From Ruminiclostridium sp. (GTDB taxonomy: Bacteria; Bacillota; Clostridia; Oscillospirales; Ruminococcaceae), in NCBI GenBank assembly GCA_024682455.1, contig JAIKZF010000002.1, positions 1 to 32,613 on the forward strand: 32,613 nt of DNA, written 5' to 3'. The first letter of the stretch is position 1. Each line of letters starts with the position of its first letter. This document shows, piece by piece, positions 25,143 to 32,613 of this stretch. The translations under genes were made by a program, and so were the position numbers. A model generated the notes under the pieces. It saw nothing but the letters and a program-made list of their open reading frames with translations. It was not told the DNA's origin and searched no databases.

Positions 25143-26712
25143 AGCCCTGCTCGCGATGGTGGCATTGTCCGTCCTCATGATCCTGTTTACCTGCGCCGGG
25201 ATAGCCATGCGCTATTACAACGAGACCAAGGCGTATTACAGCAGGTCGGCATTCGCATATACGCGTACTGCCGCTGAGTTCATCGACGGCGATACCATAG
25301 CGCGCTACTATGAGACCGGCGAGAAGGACGACTACTACTATAATGTGCTCAACTATCTCCGCGCTGCGCAGAAGGAAAGCAATCTGAAATACTACTATGT
25401 TTTCGTTCCGCTGGAGGACGAGGTGGTCTATATATGGGACGCCGACAACAGCGGCGACGCCTGTGAGCTCGGATATCATGAGCAGTACATGGCGAACGGC
25501 AAGGAGAACGCCGCGCAGTCGTTCAGAAAGGACCCGATAGAGGAGATCACCATAAACTCCGACGCGACCTACGGTTATATCGCGTCCGCCTGCTCACCGG
25601 TATTTGACAGTGCCGGCGAGCCTGTGGCTCTTGTCGCCGTGGATATGGCAATGGAGGGCTTTATCCAGGCGCTCGTCAGCTTTATGGCAGCCGCGGCGCA
25701 GACTATCCTTGTGGTCATATTTGTGGCGATACTGCTGCTGTATTATTTCATGCGCCGTTACATGATCAAACCGATAGAGATTCTGAATTCTTCGGCGAAA
25801 AAAATGGTAGAACATCTTGAAGCCGACGAATACACAAAGATAGATATACGTACCGGCGATGAGCTTCAGGAGCTCGCCGGCTCGTTCAACCAGATGAACG
25901 GCGAGCTGCGTGACTATATCCGCAAGCTGACCGTCGTGACCGCCGAGAAGGAGCGTATCGGCGCCGAGCTGAACGTCGCCGCGCAGATCCAGGCGGATAT
26001 GCTGCCGTCTATCTTCCCGCCGTTCCCGGACCGAAACGAATTTGATATCTACGCCACCATGGATCCGGCGAAGGAGGTCGGCGGTGATTTCTATGATTTC
26101 TTCCTCATCGACGACGACCATATCGCGCTCGTAATGGCGGACGTTTCCGGCAAGGGCGTGCCCGCGTCGCTGTTCATGGTCATCGCCAAGACTCTCATAA
26201 AGAACCACGCCCAGCTCGGGGAATACTCCCCTGCAAAAGTGCTCATGCAGGCGAACGAGCAGCTCTGCGAGGGCAACGAGGCCGAGCTGTTCGTTACCGT
26301 CTGGCTGGCGATACTTGAGATATCGACCGGAAAGGGCAGGGCAGCGAACGCCGGTCACGAGCACCCGGCGCTGCGGCGCAGGGGCGGTAAGTATGAGCTG
26401 ATCGAGTACCGCCATTCTCCCGCTGTCGCTACCATGGAGGGCATCAGATTCCGGGAGCACGATTTTGAGCTGCACCCGGGGGACAGCGTGTTCGTATATA
26501 CCGACGGCGTTCCCGAGGCTACGGACGCGCATAACGAGCTGTACGGAACGGAGCGTATGCTTGAAGCGCTGAACCTTGATCCGGAAGCTTCGCCTAAGAA
26601 TATACTTGAAAATGTCAAAAACTCGGTCGACAAATTCGTAGGCGACGCCCCGCAGTTTGACGACCTGACCATGCTCGGCTTTACCTACTTCGGAGCCGGC
26701 GGAGAAAACTGA
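25114..26712 (+). CDS. Membrane sensor PP2C phosphatase, RsbU/SpoIIE-like
   Basis: The 532-residue protein starts at a GTG inside the end of the preceding gene. Helix one spans about 10-32, an extracytoplasmic Cache-like sensor follows (about 33-190), helix two lies at about 192-214, then a HAMP domain (about 215-270), a short coiled linker and a SpoIIE/PP2C catalytic domain (about 310-530). Metal-binding motifs EVGGDFYDF, MADVSGKGVPASLFM, NAGHEHP, VYTDGVPEA and FDDLTML are complete, so the enzyme should be active. By family it dephosphorylates a STAS antagonist, presumably the one encoded at the head of this operon, in response to an external ligand. A 29-base overlap and shared promoter support this pairing. 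A terminator follows. Confidence 0.93.
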   Translation: MKKRLTLTAKALLAMVALSVLMILFTCAGIAMRYYNETKAYYSRSAFAYTRTAAEFIDGDTIARYYETGEKDDYYYNVLNYLRAAQKESNLKYYYVFVPLEDEVVYIWDADNSGDACELGYHEQYMANGKENAAQSFRKDPIEEITINSDATYGYIASACSPVFDSAGEPVALVAVDMAMEGFIQALVSFMAAAAQTILVVIFVAILLLYYFMRRYMIKPIEILNSSAKKMVEHLEADEYTKIDIRTGDELQELAGSFNQMNGELRDYIRKLTVVTAEKERIGAELNVAAQIQADMLPSIFPPFPDRNEFDIYATMDPAKEVGGDFYDFFLIDDDHIALVMADVSGKGVPASLFMVIAKTLIKNHAQLGEYSPAKVLMQANEQLCEGNEAELFVTVWLAILEISTGKGRAANAGHEHPALRRRGGKYELIEYRHSPAVATMEGIRFREHDFELHPGDSVFVYTDGVPEATDAHNELYGTERMLEALNLDPEASPKNILENVKNSVDKFVGDAPQFDDLTMLGFTYFGAGGEN

Positions 26713-26759
26713 TACATACCAAAGGGCGCATACAGGTAAGGGCTGCTCTGAAAAACTTT

Positions 26760-26805
26760 ACGCCATAGTATCTCTGATATTCGGTCAGGGATGCTATGGC
26801 GTTTT
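26760..26805 (+). terminator. Terminator after the phosphatase gene
   Basis: ACGCCATAG-T-ATC-T-CTGA pairs with TCAG-G-GAT-G-CTATGGCGT around a short loop, followed by TTTCG. The stem is long with mismatches and the T-run is short. The rest of the gap to 26902 holds no clear element apart from the AGGTGA ribosome site of the next gene. Confidence 0.7.
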
Positions 26806-26902
26806 CGCTGACATTCCGGCAGCGGAGTGCTGTAATTTGACTGATAACGGCTGCGGGCATATTGACCGGATCCTGTATGATATATTGACGAGGTGATCTG
26901 CA

Positions 26903-27598
26903 TTGAAAATAGAGAATAATATCATAAAGCATTATCTGAAAAATGTATATTTTATAACCGGTACAGCCTATGCGGGAAAATCAACGACGGTAAAGATGCT
27001 TTCCGACCGTTATGATATGGTATTCTGCGGAGAAAACTATCACAGCCGCGTATCTGATATTGTGGCGTCTCCGGACGTGCAGCCGGATATTTGTTATCTT
27101 AAAAGCCTTACCGATTGGAGAGATTTTGTGACTCGCTCTCCGGAAGAATATGAACGGTGGATATACGGTGTGGGCAGGGAAGCCGCGGAGTTTGAAATAG
27201 CGGAGCTCATTTCGTTATCAAGGGATAAAAAGGTCATCGCCGATACCAATATACCGCTGGAGCTGCTGAAGGAAATTTCGGACTATCACCATGTTGCGGT
27301 AATGCTTTCGCCACAGTCCATGAGCGTTGAGCGTTTCTTTGACCGCAGCGACCCCGATAAGCTCTTTCTGCTGAACGTTATTGACAGCTGCGACGATCCC
27401 GGGGCGGTCATGGAGAATTATAAGCGCGGACTTGCGCTTATCAACAGCCAAAAGCACTATGATGAGTTTGCGGAGAGCGGTTTTTTTACGGTTGTGCGGG
27501 AAGATAACGGGAAAGACACAAGAGAAGAGGTGTGTGAGCTCATAGCAGATCATTTTCAATTAACCCCGGCGCGGAGTCCGCGCACCCAAACCGTATGA
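26903..27598 (+). CDS. P-loop kinase-like protein of unknown substrate
   Basis: The 231-residue protein starts at TTG with GAGGTGA six bases upstream. A beta strand and Walker A motif (YFITGTAYAGKST, about 16-28) sit near the N-terminus, as in shikimate kinase, adenylylsulfate kinase and other small-molecule kinases; KKVIADTNIPLELL (about 109-122) is a plausible Walker B/second-strand region with acidic D114. A conserved-looking ERFFDRSDPDK segment could be a lid. I recognise the fold class but not the family, so no substrate is given. It stands alone between two terminated units. The last ten or so residues (ARSPRTQTV) look unstructured. Base composition is somewhat more AT-rich than the upstream operons, which may mean a different history. 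Confidence 0.65.
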   Translation: MKIENNIIKHYLKNVYFITGTAYAGKSTTVKMLSDRYDMVFCGENYHSRVSDIVASPDVQPDICYLKSLTDWRDFVTRSPEEYERWIYGVGREAAEFEIAELISLSRDKKVIADTNIPLELLKEISDYHHVAVMLSPQSMSVERFFDRSDPDKLFLLNVIDSCDDPGAVMENYKRGLALINSQKHYDEFAESGFFTVVREDNGKDTREEVCELIADHFQLTPARSPRTQTV

Positions 27599-27798
27599 TG
27601 AACTGCTTCAATTGACGCGGTTTCTGCCTCGCTGCCGTTATTCTCTGCCGATTAAAAAATTGTTCGGAGCCCGCGTACCATGCCGTATGCTGAACAGCGC
27701 TGATAAGCTTTTGGGCTATGAGTATTTAAACTAAATTGATCTGTATTCGAAAAAAATTTAATAATATTTTTTAGTATTAAGTTGATTTTAGGTTCGGC

Positions 27799-27807
27799 TG
27801 CTATAAT
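27799..27807 (+). promoter_or_regulatory. Extended -10 promoter of the beta-helix lipoprotein gene
   Basis: TGCTATAAT is a full extended -10 motif, 47 bases before the start codon, in an AT-rich stretch; no good -35 lies at 17 bases. The rest of the 255-bp gap after the kinase-like gene shows no supported feature. Confidence 0.55.
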
Positions 27808-27853
27808 ACAGTTAAAGAAAACGGAAACGTTAAAAACGGAAGGAGAGTTCACC

Positions 27854-29479
27854 ATGAAAAAATATATGACAACTATTATGGCGCTCATGATGGCGGCTTC
27901 TCTTGCAGCCTGTGGAACAAGTACAACAAATACCGGCTCGGAGCAGACCACAACTGCCGTTGTAGAGCAGATTTCCGAAGCCGGACAGACGACAGTTCCG
28001 GAAACAGAACAGACGACAGCGGAATCTACCGGACAGAGTGACGATTCTGACGAAAACGAAAAGCCCGAGGGAGCTCCTCCGGATATGCCTGAGGGCGGAA
28101 CTCCTCCCGCAAAGCCCGACGGGAACGGCGGCCCCGGCGGTACACCTCCGGACGGCGATCCTCCTGCCAAGCCCGACGGGAACGGCAGCCCCGGCGGTAC
28201 TCCTCCGGACGGTGATCCTCCCGATATGCCCGGAGGCGGCGGATTCGGCGGCGGCAGTCGCTCCGAGGTGATCTACGGCGGCTCGACAGAGATAACCGCT
28301 GCGGCGACCGAGGACGGTAAGACCTACTCTTCCGATACAGCCGACCAGAGCGCACTTATGATAAGCACCTCCGATGCCGTGACAATAAGCGCTCTGACAG
28401 TCACAAAGACCGGCGACTCCGACGGTGGCGACAACTGCAATTTCTACGGACAGAACGCGGCTGTGCTCGTCAAGGGCGGCACGACGACCACGATAACGGG
28501 CGGTACTATCACTTCCGACGCTTCGGGCGCGAACGGCGTGTTCTGCTACGGCGGCAACGGCGGTCAGAACGGCGCGTCCGGTGACGGAACCACGCTCATT
28601 ATCAGAGACACGACCATAACCACTACCGGCAGCGGCTCCGGCGGCATTATGACCACGGGCGGCGGCGTTACGGAGGCGTACAACCTGACCGTCACCACGA
28701 GCGGGCAGTCCTCGGCTCCGATACGCACCGACCGCGGCGGCGGAACCGTTACCGTTGACGGCGGAACTTACACCTCGAACGGGCTCGGCTCTCCCGCTAT
28801 ATATTCGACTGCGGATATTACCGTGTCGAACGCGGAGCTTGTTTCAAATCTTTCCGAGGGCGTGTGCATTGAGGGGTTAAACTCGATCACACTCAACAAC
28901 TGCGACCTTACCGCGAACAATACAAAGCGCAACAGCAACGCGAAATTCTTCGACACCATTATGATCTATCAGTCGATGTCGGGCGACGCGGCGAGCGGTA
29001 CTTCCTCGTTCACGATGACAGGCGGCAGCCTTACAAGCAAGAACGGCCATGTTTTCCACGTTACCAATACCAGCGCGATAATCACGCTTTCGGGTGTTAA
29101 GATCACCAACGAGGACAGCGACAATATTCTCATCTCGGTATGCGACGACGGCTGGAACGGCGGGAACAATACCGCAGTGCTGAACGCTTCGGGTCAGGTG
29201 CTTGAGGGAGCGGTACTTGTCGGCAGCAATTCCGAACTTACGCTGAACCTTTCCGATAATTCGTCGTTTACGGGCTACATTGACGGCAAGATCACGAACA
29301 CCGCGGGAGACACGGTCTCCACAGAGGTCGGCACAGTCTCCGTAACTCTCGGAAGCGGCTGCACATGGACTCTCACCGGCGACAGCTATGTCACGAGCTT
29401 TGACGGCGACGCCGCAAGCGTGATATCCAACGGCTATACGCTTTATGTGAACGGCGTAGCGCTTACGGGAACGAACTGA
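27854..29479 (+). CDS. Secreted lipoprotein with Pro/Gly-rich stalk and beta-helix domain
   Basis: I choose the ATG at 27854, behind AAGGAG, which opens with a type II signal peptide (MKKYMTTIMALMMAASLAAC; lipobox LAAC, Cys20). An earlier in-frame ATG overlaps the promoter region. The 541-residue product has a Thr/Ser/Glu-rich segment after the lipid anchor, a Pro/Gly/Asp stalk (about 75-135) with a duplicated 19-residue unit, and then about 400 residues of repeating Thr/Ser/Gly/Asn-rich beta strands typical of a right-handed parallel beta-helix. Related secreted proteins are adhesin-like or carbohydrate-binding; no polysaccharide-lyase active site was recognised. It is probably displayed on the outer face of the membrane. 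Function beyond that is unknown. Confidence 0.8.
   Translation: MKKYMTTIMALMMAASLAACGTSTTNTGSEQTTTAVVEQISEAGQTTVPETEQTTAESTGQSDDSDENEKPEGAPPDMPEGGTPPAKPDGNGGPGGTPPDGDPPAKPDGNGSPGGTPPDGDPPDMPGGGGFGGGSRSEVIYGGSTEITAAATEDGKTYSSDTADQSALMISTSDAVTISALTVTKTGDSDGGDNCNFYGQNAAVLVKGGTTTTITGGTITSDASGANGVFCYGGNGGQNGASGDGTTLIIRDTTITTTGSGSGGIMTTGGGVTEAYNLTVTTSGQSSAPIRTDRGGGTVTVDGGTYTSNGLGSPAIYSTADITVSNAELVSNLSEGVCIEGLNSITLNNCDLTANNTKRNSNAKFFDTIMIYQSMSGDAASGTSSFTMTGGSLTSKNGHVFHVTNTSAIITLSGVKITNEDSDNILISVCDDGWNGGNNTAVLNASGQVLEGAVLVGSNSELTLNLSDNSSFTGYIDGKITNTAGDTVSTEVGTVSVTLGSGCTWTLTGDSYVTSFDGDAASVISNGYTLYVNGVALTGTN
28112..28225 (+). repeat. 57-bp in-frame tandem duplication in the lipoprotein stalk
   Basis: Two nearly identical units (28112-28168 and 28169-28225) encode the 19-residue segment AKPDGNGxPGGTPPDGDPP twice. 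The differences are mostly silent, so the unit may expand or contract and change stalk length. Confidence 0.85.
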
Positions 29480-29500
29480 TAAATTCTTTTCTTCATAAAA

Positions 29501-29540
29501 ACAGCGCCGGAGAGCTTAATGCTTTCCGGTGCCGTTTGTG
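29501..29540 (+). terminator. Terminator after the beta-helix lipoprotein gene
   Basis: GCGCCGGA-G-AGC pairs with GCT-T-TCCGG-T-GC around TTAAT, followed by GTTTGTGTG. The stem is good but the U-tract is interrupted. Confidence 0.7.
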
Positions 29541-29549
29541 TGAAATATA

Positions 29550-29578
29550 TTGATAATCAACAGGAAATGTGCTATAAC
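29550..29578 (+). promoter_or_regulatory. Promoter of the 41-residue small-protein gene
   Basis: TTGATA (29550-29555), a 17-base spacer and TATAAC (29573-29578) with an extended TGC before the -10 make a credible sigma-A promoter immediately upstream of a short open frame with a ribosome site. Confidence 0.7.
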
Positions 29579-29602
29579 TAAAAACGAATGAAGGATCACA
29601 TA

Positions 29603-29728
29603 ATGGAACGATTGCTTTTAGCAATAACAAAAAATCGGGCTATGCTTGATAAGGTCGGTGAGCTTGCGTGGAATCAGAGAGAGTACAGGACGCTGCTGCT
29701 TATCAAAGAAATAATGCAAAACGGATAA
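29603..29728 (+). CDS. Small protein of 41 residues, unknown function
   Basis: The frame from ATG 29603 to TAA 29728 encodes a 41-residue basic, probably helical peptide beginning MERLLLAITKNRAMLDKV, with a Leu/Ile-rich second half. GAAGGA lies seven bases before the ATG; an in-frame ATG five codons earlier lacks such a site. It has its own promoter (29550-29578) and a terminator that begins within its last codons, so it forms a complete tiny transcription unit. It resembles no family I know. A regulatory peptide, a small-complex subunit or a dual-function small RNA are possible. Confidence 0.6.
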   Translation: MERLLLAITKNRAMLDKVGELAWNQREYRTLLLIKEIMQNG

Positions 29729-29752
29729 CCGAACTTTCCGGTTATCCGTTTT
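29718..29752 (+). terminator. Terminator of the small-protein gene
   Basis: AAAACGGATAACCG pairs with CGGTTATCCGTTTT around a seven-base loop, a perfect 14-bp stem ending in TTTT. It overlaps the stop codon of the small gene and could also work on the opposite strand for purF transcripts. The remaining bases up to 29841 hold no clear element. Confidence 0.88.
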
Positions 29753-29841
29753 GCTGTATCAAAGACATTTCATAGCTGTTCCGGATCCTCCGCTGCTGTA
29801 AGAGGGCAGGATCGAGATTATATCGTACACATTATTTCAGT

Positions 29842-31254
29842 TTATTTATGTATTTTCTCTTCAAATTTATTTTTTTCTCCGCAGCCGCTCACGTCAATGG
29901 GGTATTTTCCCGTAAAGCAGCCGTCACATACTCCGCAGCCTGTCAGGCTGTGTGCGTCGTCGACCGAAAGATACGCTAGACTGTCGGCTCCTATCTCAGC
30001 GGCTATCTGCGCGGTATCCGTGAACCTGCACGCTATCAGGTTTTCCTGCGAATCTATGTCCGTGCCGAAATAACACGGGAACCGAAACGGCGGCGAGGAT
30101 ATGCGAACGTGGACTTCCTTTGCGCCCGCGCTTTTCAGCAGCCCCACTATACGCGCGCTCGTCGTTCCGCGGACTATCGAGTCGTCGACCATGATGACGC
30201 GTTTCCCGGAGACCACGCTCGACACCGCGTTGAGCTTTATCCGGACAGCGTCGCGGCGCTCCGACTGCTTAGGCTGTATGAAGCTGCGCCCGATGTAGCG
30301 GTTTTTCACAAAGCCTGTCGCGTAGGGTATGCCGCTTTCCTCGGAATAACCGAGAGCCGCGTCTATGCCCGAATCGGGGACTCCGATAACGATGTCCGCG
30401 TCTGCGGGAGAGCTCCTCGCGAGCATTCTTCCCGCGTCGGTTCTCCATTTCTGAACAGGCTCGCCTTCAAGCAGTGAATCGGGTCTCGCAAAGTAGATGT
30501 ACTCGAAAACGCACATTGTCTGTGGTCTGCCGCAATGGGCGGTAATGCTGGTCACGCCGTCCGCTCCGATGACCGTGATCTCGCCGGGGCGTATGTCGCG
30601 CACTACCGTGCCTCCGACGCTCTCTATTGCGCAGGATTCCGACGCGGCTATATATCCGTTCGCGGTCTTGCCGAGTACAAGCGGCCTGAAGCCGTTCGGG
30701 TCGCGGAATGCGATAAGCTTTGTCGCGGTCATCAGAACGCACGAGTACGCGCCCCTGATCTCGTTCATCGCAAGCTCGACCGCTTCTTCCGTGGAGCCGC
30801 ATTTCAGACGCGCCGCGACTATCGAGTAGGCTATCGCCTCGGTATCGGACGTGCCGTGGAATATCGCGCCGTTCAGCTCGAATTTTCGCCTGAGCTGCTC
30901 GGAATTTGTGAGATTTCCGTTGTGCGCGAGCGACATATTGCCCTTGATGTGGCGGACGACAAGCGGCTGGATATTGTTTGTTCCGGCTCCTCCGGTCGTC
31001 GAGTAGCGCACGTGACCTATCGCGATATTGCCCGTTCCGAGCGCCTGCAATTCCGCCTCGTCAAAGACTTCGTGGACCAGTCCCGTTCCCTTGCTGTGCC
31101 GCATAACTCCGTCGTCGCAGACAGAGATGCCGACGCTTTCCTGACCGCGGTGCTGCAGCGCGTACAGCCCGAGATATACCTCATGCGCCGCGTCGATCGG
31201 GGTGTTGCTGTATATCCCGAAAACGCCGCATTCCTCGTGAATACAGCCGATCAT
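29842..31254 (-). CDS. purF: Amidophosphoribosyltransferase (PurF)
   Basis: The 470-residue protein has a short propeptide (MIGCIHEE) before the N-terminal nucleophile C9 (CGVFGIY), the glutaminase motifs YALQHRGQES and GHVRYSTTG, AHNGNLTN, and the PRPP-binding loop VIMVDDSIVRGTTS (D357-D358). C248, C394 and two of C440/C443/C446 match the iron-sulfur ligands of the Bacillus-type enzyme. The cytoplasmic enzyme uses glutamine to make 5-phosphoribosylamine from PRPP, the committed step of purine synthesis. Its ATG overlaps the TGA of the upstream glutamine synthetase gene (ATGA), and no strong ribosome site is seen, so translation is probably coupled. No other pur gene lies in the window. Confidence 0.97.
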   Translation of the reverse strand: MIGCIHEECGVFGIYSNTPIDAAHEVYLGLYALQHRGQESVGISVCDDGVMRHSKGTGLVHEVFDEAELQALGTGNIAIGHVRYSTTGGAGTNNIQPLVVRHIKGNMSLAHNGNLTNSEQLRRKFELNGAIFHGTSDTEAIAYSIVAARLKCGSTEEAVELAMNEIRGAYSCVLMTATKLIAFRDPNGFRPLVLGKTANGYIAASESCAIESVGGTVVRDIRPGEITVIGADGVTSITAHCGRPQTMCVFEYIYFARPDSLLEGEPVQKWRTDAGRMLARSSPADADIVIGVPDSGIDAALGYSEESGIPYATGFVKNRYIGRSFIQPKQSERRDAVRIKLNAVSSVVSGKRVIMVDDSIVRGTTSARIVGLLKSAGAKEVHVRISSPPFRFPCYFGTDIDSQENLIACRFTDTAQIAAEIGADSLAYLSVDDAHSLTGCGVCDGCFTGKYPIDVSGCGEKNKFEEKIHK

Positions 31255-32613
31255 CTCACATCAAACAGCAGCTCGCCGTAGGTGGGTATCGCCCAGTACT
31301 CTTTCGCAGTCAGCTTTTCCGCGTCGTCGATATACTTGCGGAGCTCCGCCATTACGGGAATGACTTCGTCCTTGCAGGCAAACGCGCACTTGATTACATC
31401 GGATTCGCTTACCGCTTTTTCGAGCTTCGCTTCAAGCTCCAGGAGAGCTGCATAAGCCTTGTTCATCAGCTGCGAGAGCTGTGAGGAGATGTTCTTTTCA
31501 AAGTCGGAGGTCAGATCCTTATCAAGGTAGCGAACGTACTTGCTTATGCTCGGGAGAAGGTCGTGGTACGCCATATCTACCATTGTGCGGGCTTCTATCT
31601 TGATGAGCTTTTCGTAAGCCTCGAAAAGAATTTCGTTTCTGGACTTCATCTCAGCCTCGGAGAATACCTTGTGCGATGTGAAGAGAGCCACGTTCTTTTC
31701 GTCGAGCCAATGCGCAAGCGCGTCGGGAGTTGTTTTCAGGTTCGACAGTCCGCGCTTTTCTGCTTCCGCGATCCACGCGTCGTCGTAGCCGTTGCCGTTG
31801 AAGATTATGCGCTTGTGCTCCTTGATGACCTTCTGAATGAGGTCATGCAGCGCTCCGTTGAAGTCTGTCGCGTTTTCGAGCGTATCCGCGAACTGCTTCA
31901 GTTCCTCTGCCACAGCGGTGTTGAGAACCACGTTCGAGCCGGAAACGGAAGCGGAGCTGCCGAGCATTCTGAACTCAAACTTATTGCCTGTGAACGCGAA
32001 CGGAGAAGTCCTGTTGCGGTCGGTAGCGTCCTTCGGGAACTTCGGAAGAACGTGCACGCCGACCTTCATCAGCTCTTTTTCCTTGCTGCCATAAGGGGTG
32101 TCGTTCTCGATAGCTTCGAGTATTTCCGTCAGCTCGTTTCCGAGGAATACCGAGATGACCGCGGGAGGAGCCTCGTTAGCGCCGAGTCTGTGGTCGTTGC
32201 CGGCGCTTGCGACTGAAATTCTCAGTAAGTCCTGATAATCGTCAACAGCCTTTATCACCGCGCAAAGGAAGAGCAGGAACTGAGCGTTCTCATACGGTGT
32301 GTCGCCGGGTTCGAGCAGGTTCACGCCTGTGTTTGTGCTGATCGACCAGTTGTTGTGCTTGCCGGAGCCATTCACGCCGTCGAAAGGCTTCTCATGCAGC
32401 AGGCAAACAAGTCCGTGCTTCTTCGCGACCTTCTGCATGATCTCCATTGTGAGCTGGTTGTGATCTGCCGCGATGTTTGTTGTCGCGAAGATCGGAGCAA
32501 GCTCATGCTGCGCGGGAGCTACCTCGTTGTGCTCCGTTTTCGCGAGTATTCCGAGCTTCCAGAGCTCCTCGTTGAGGTCTTTCATGAATGCCTGAACGCG
32601 GGGCTTTATCACG
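31251..32613 (-). CDS. glnN: Glutamine synthetase type III, C-terminal part
   Basis: The gene enters from the right edge, so its start is outside the window; at least 453 residues of a family normally about 700 long are visible. Type III signatures include KTEHNEVAPAQHELAPIF, GVNGSGKHNNWSIS, GNDHRLGANEAPPAVIS and DRNRTSPFAFTGNKFEFR, followed by the C-terminal helical region special to GlnN. The enzyme makes glutamine from glutamate, ammonia and ATP, typically as a large double-ring complex. The stop codon overlaps the purF start. The C-terminus (EYWAIPTYGELLFDVR) fits the family end, so the gene is complete on this side. Confidence 0.96.
   Translation of the reverse strand, partial: VIKPRVQAFMKDLNEELWKLGILAKTEHNEVAPAQHELAPIFATTNIAADHNQLTMEIMQKVAKKHGLVCLLHEKPFDGVNGSGKHNNWSISTNTGVNLLEPGDTPYENAQFLLFLCAVIKAVDDYQDLLRISVASAGNDHRLGANEAPPAVISVFLGNELTEILEAIENDTPYGSKEKELMKVGVHVLPKFPKDATDRNRTSPFAFTGNKFEFRMLGSSASVSGSNVVLNTAVAEELKQFADTLENATDFNGALHDLIQKVIKEHKRIIFNGNGYDDAWIAEAEKRGLSNLKTTPDALAHWLDEKNVALFTSHKVFSEAEMKSRNEILFEAYEKLIKIEARTMVDMAYHDLLPSISKYVRYLDKDLTSDFEKNISSQLSQLMNKAYAALLELEAKLEKAVSESDVIKCAFACKDEVIPVMAELRKYIDDAEKLTAKEYWAIPTYGELLFDVR

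Noticed and set aside
27564-27734. Open stretch of about 56 codons after the P-loop kinase gene, possibly a gene remnant
   Set aside because: It has no start codon with a ribosome site, is in a different frame, and resembles no protein I recognise; a frameshifted or decayed tail cannot be supported.
29760-29841. Short inverted repeat GGATCCTC / GGCAGGATC near the end of purF as a terminator
   Set aside because: The stem is short and imperfect and no U-tract follows on the purF strand.

Overview
The window looks like the chromosome of a Gram-positive, Clostridia-type gut or rumen bacterium, most likely Oscillospiraceae/Ruminococcus-like. This is inferred from moderately high GC, strong AGGAGG-type ribosome binding sites, TTG and GTG starts, TTGACA/TATAAT promoters, a type III glutamine synthetase, a Bacillus-type Fe-S PurF, AraR-like operators and a lipoprotein with a Gram-positive type signal. 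No tRNA, rRNA, CRISPR array, insertion sequence or prophage gene was seen.

Layout. (A) 1-8719, + strand: two tightly linked giant genes. The first encodes an SF1 helicase with a nuclease-like domain (5' end outside the window). The second encodes a 1,870-residue protein that joins a Ser/Thr kinase, a TPR-like segment, a probable beta-propeller, a ClpB-like AAA+ module, a receiver-like domain, and an FtsH-like AAA+ module with an M41 zinc protease. This is the most unusual part of the window and a candidate undescribed stress or defence system. (B) 8774-11677, - strand: an amino-acid permease fused to a hybrid histidine kinase, with a duplicated promoter. (C) 12029-16879, + strand: a four-gene operon (two half-size EamA/ArnEF-like proteins, a sugar aminotransferase, a YfhO-family membrane protein), probably decorating a cell-surface polymer. 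It is followed by an elaborate multi-hairpin non-coding element and a terminator. (D) 17224-20951, - strand: an ECF sigma factor with a translationally coupled, membrane-anchored, very large anti-sigma/sensor protein. (E) 21163-23335, - strand: araA-araD, with two AraR-like boxes and a 21-bp-phased direct repeat at the promoter. (F) 23692-26712, + strand: an anti-anti-sigma (STAS) protein, a membrane acyltransferase-like protein and an RsbU-type PP2C phosphatase. (G) 26903-29479, + strand: an orphan P-loop kinase-like protein and a beta-helix lipoprotein. (H) 29603-29728: a 41-residue small-protein gene with its own promoter and terminator. (I) 29842-32613, - strand: glnN (5' end outside the window) overlapping purF.

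How the genes fit together. Region A reads as a single phospho-signalling and proteolysis machine paired with a DNA- or RNA-processing enzyme. Regions B, D and F are three independent signal-sensing systems: a two-component kinase, an ECF sigma/anti-sigma pair and a partner-switching module. The DNA-binding or kinase partners of B and F are not in the window. Region C is surface glycan modification, E is pentose catabolism, and I couples glutamine synthesis to the first glutamine-using step of purine synthesis.
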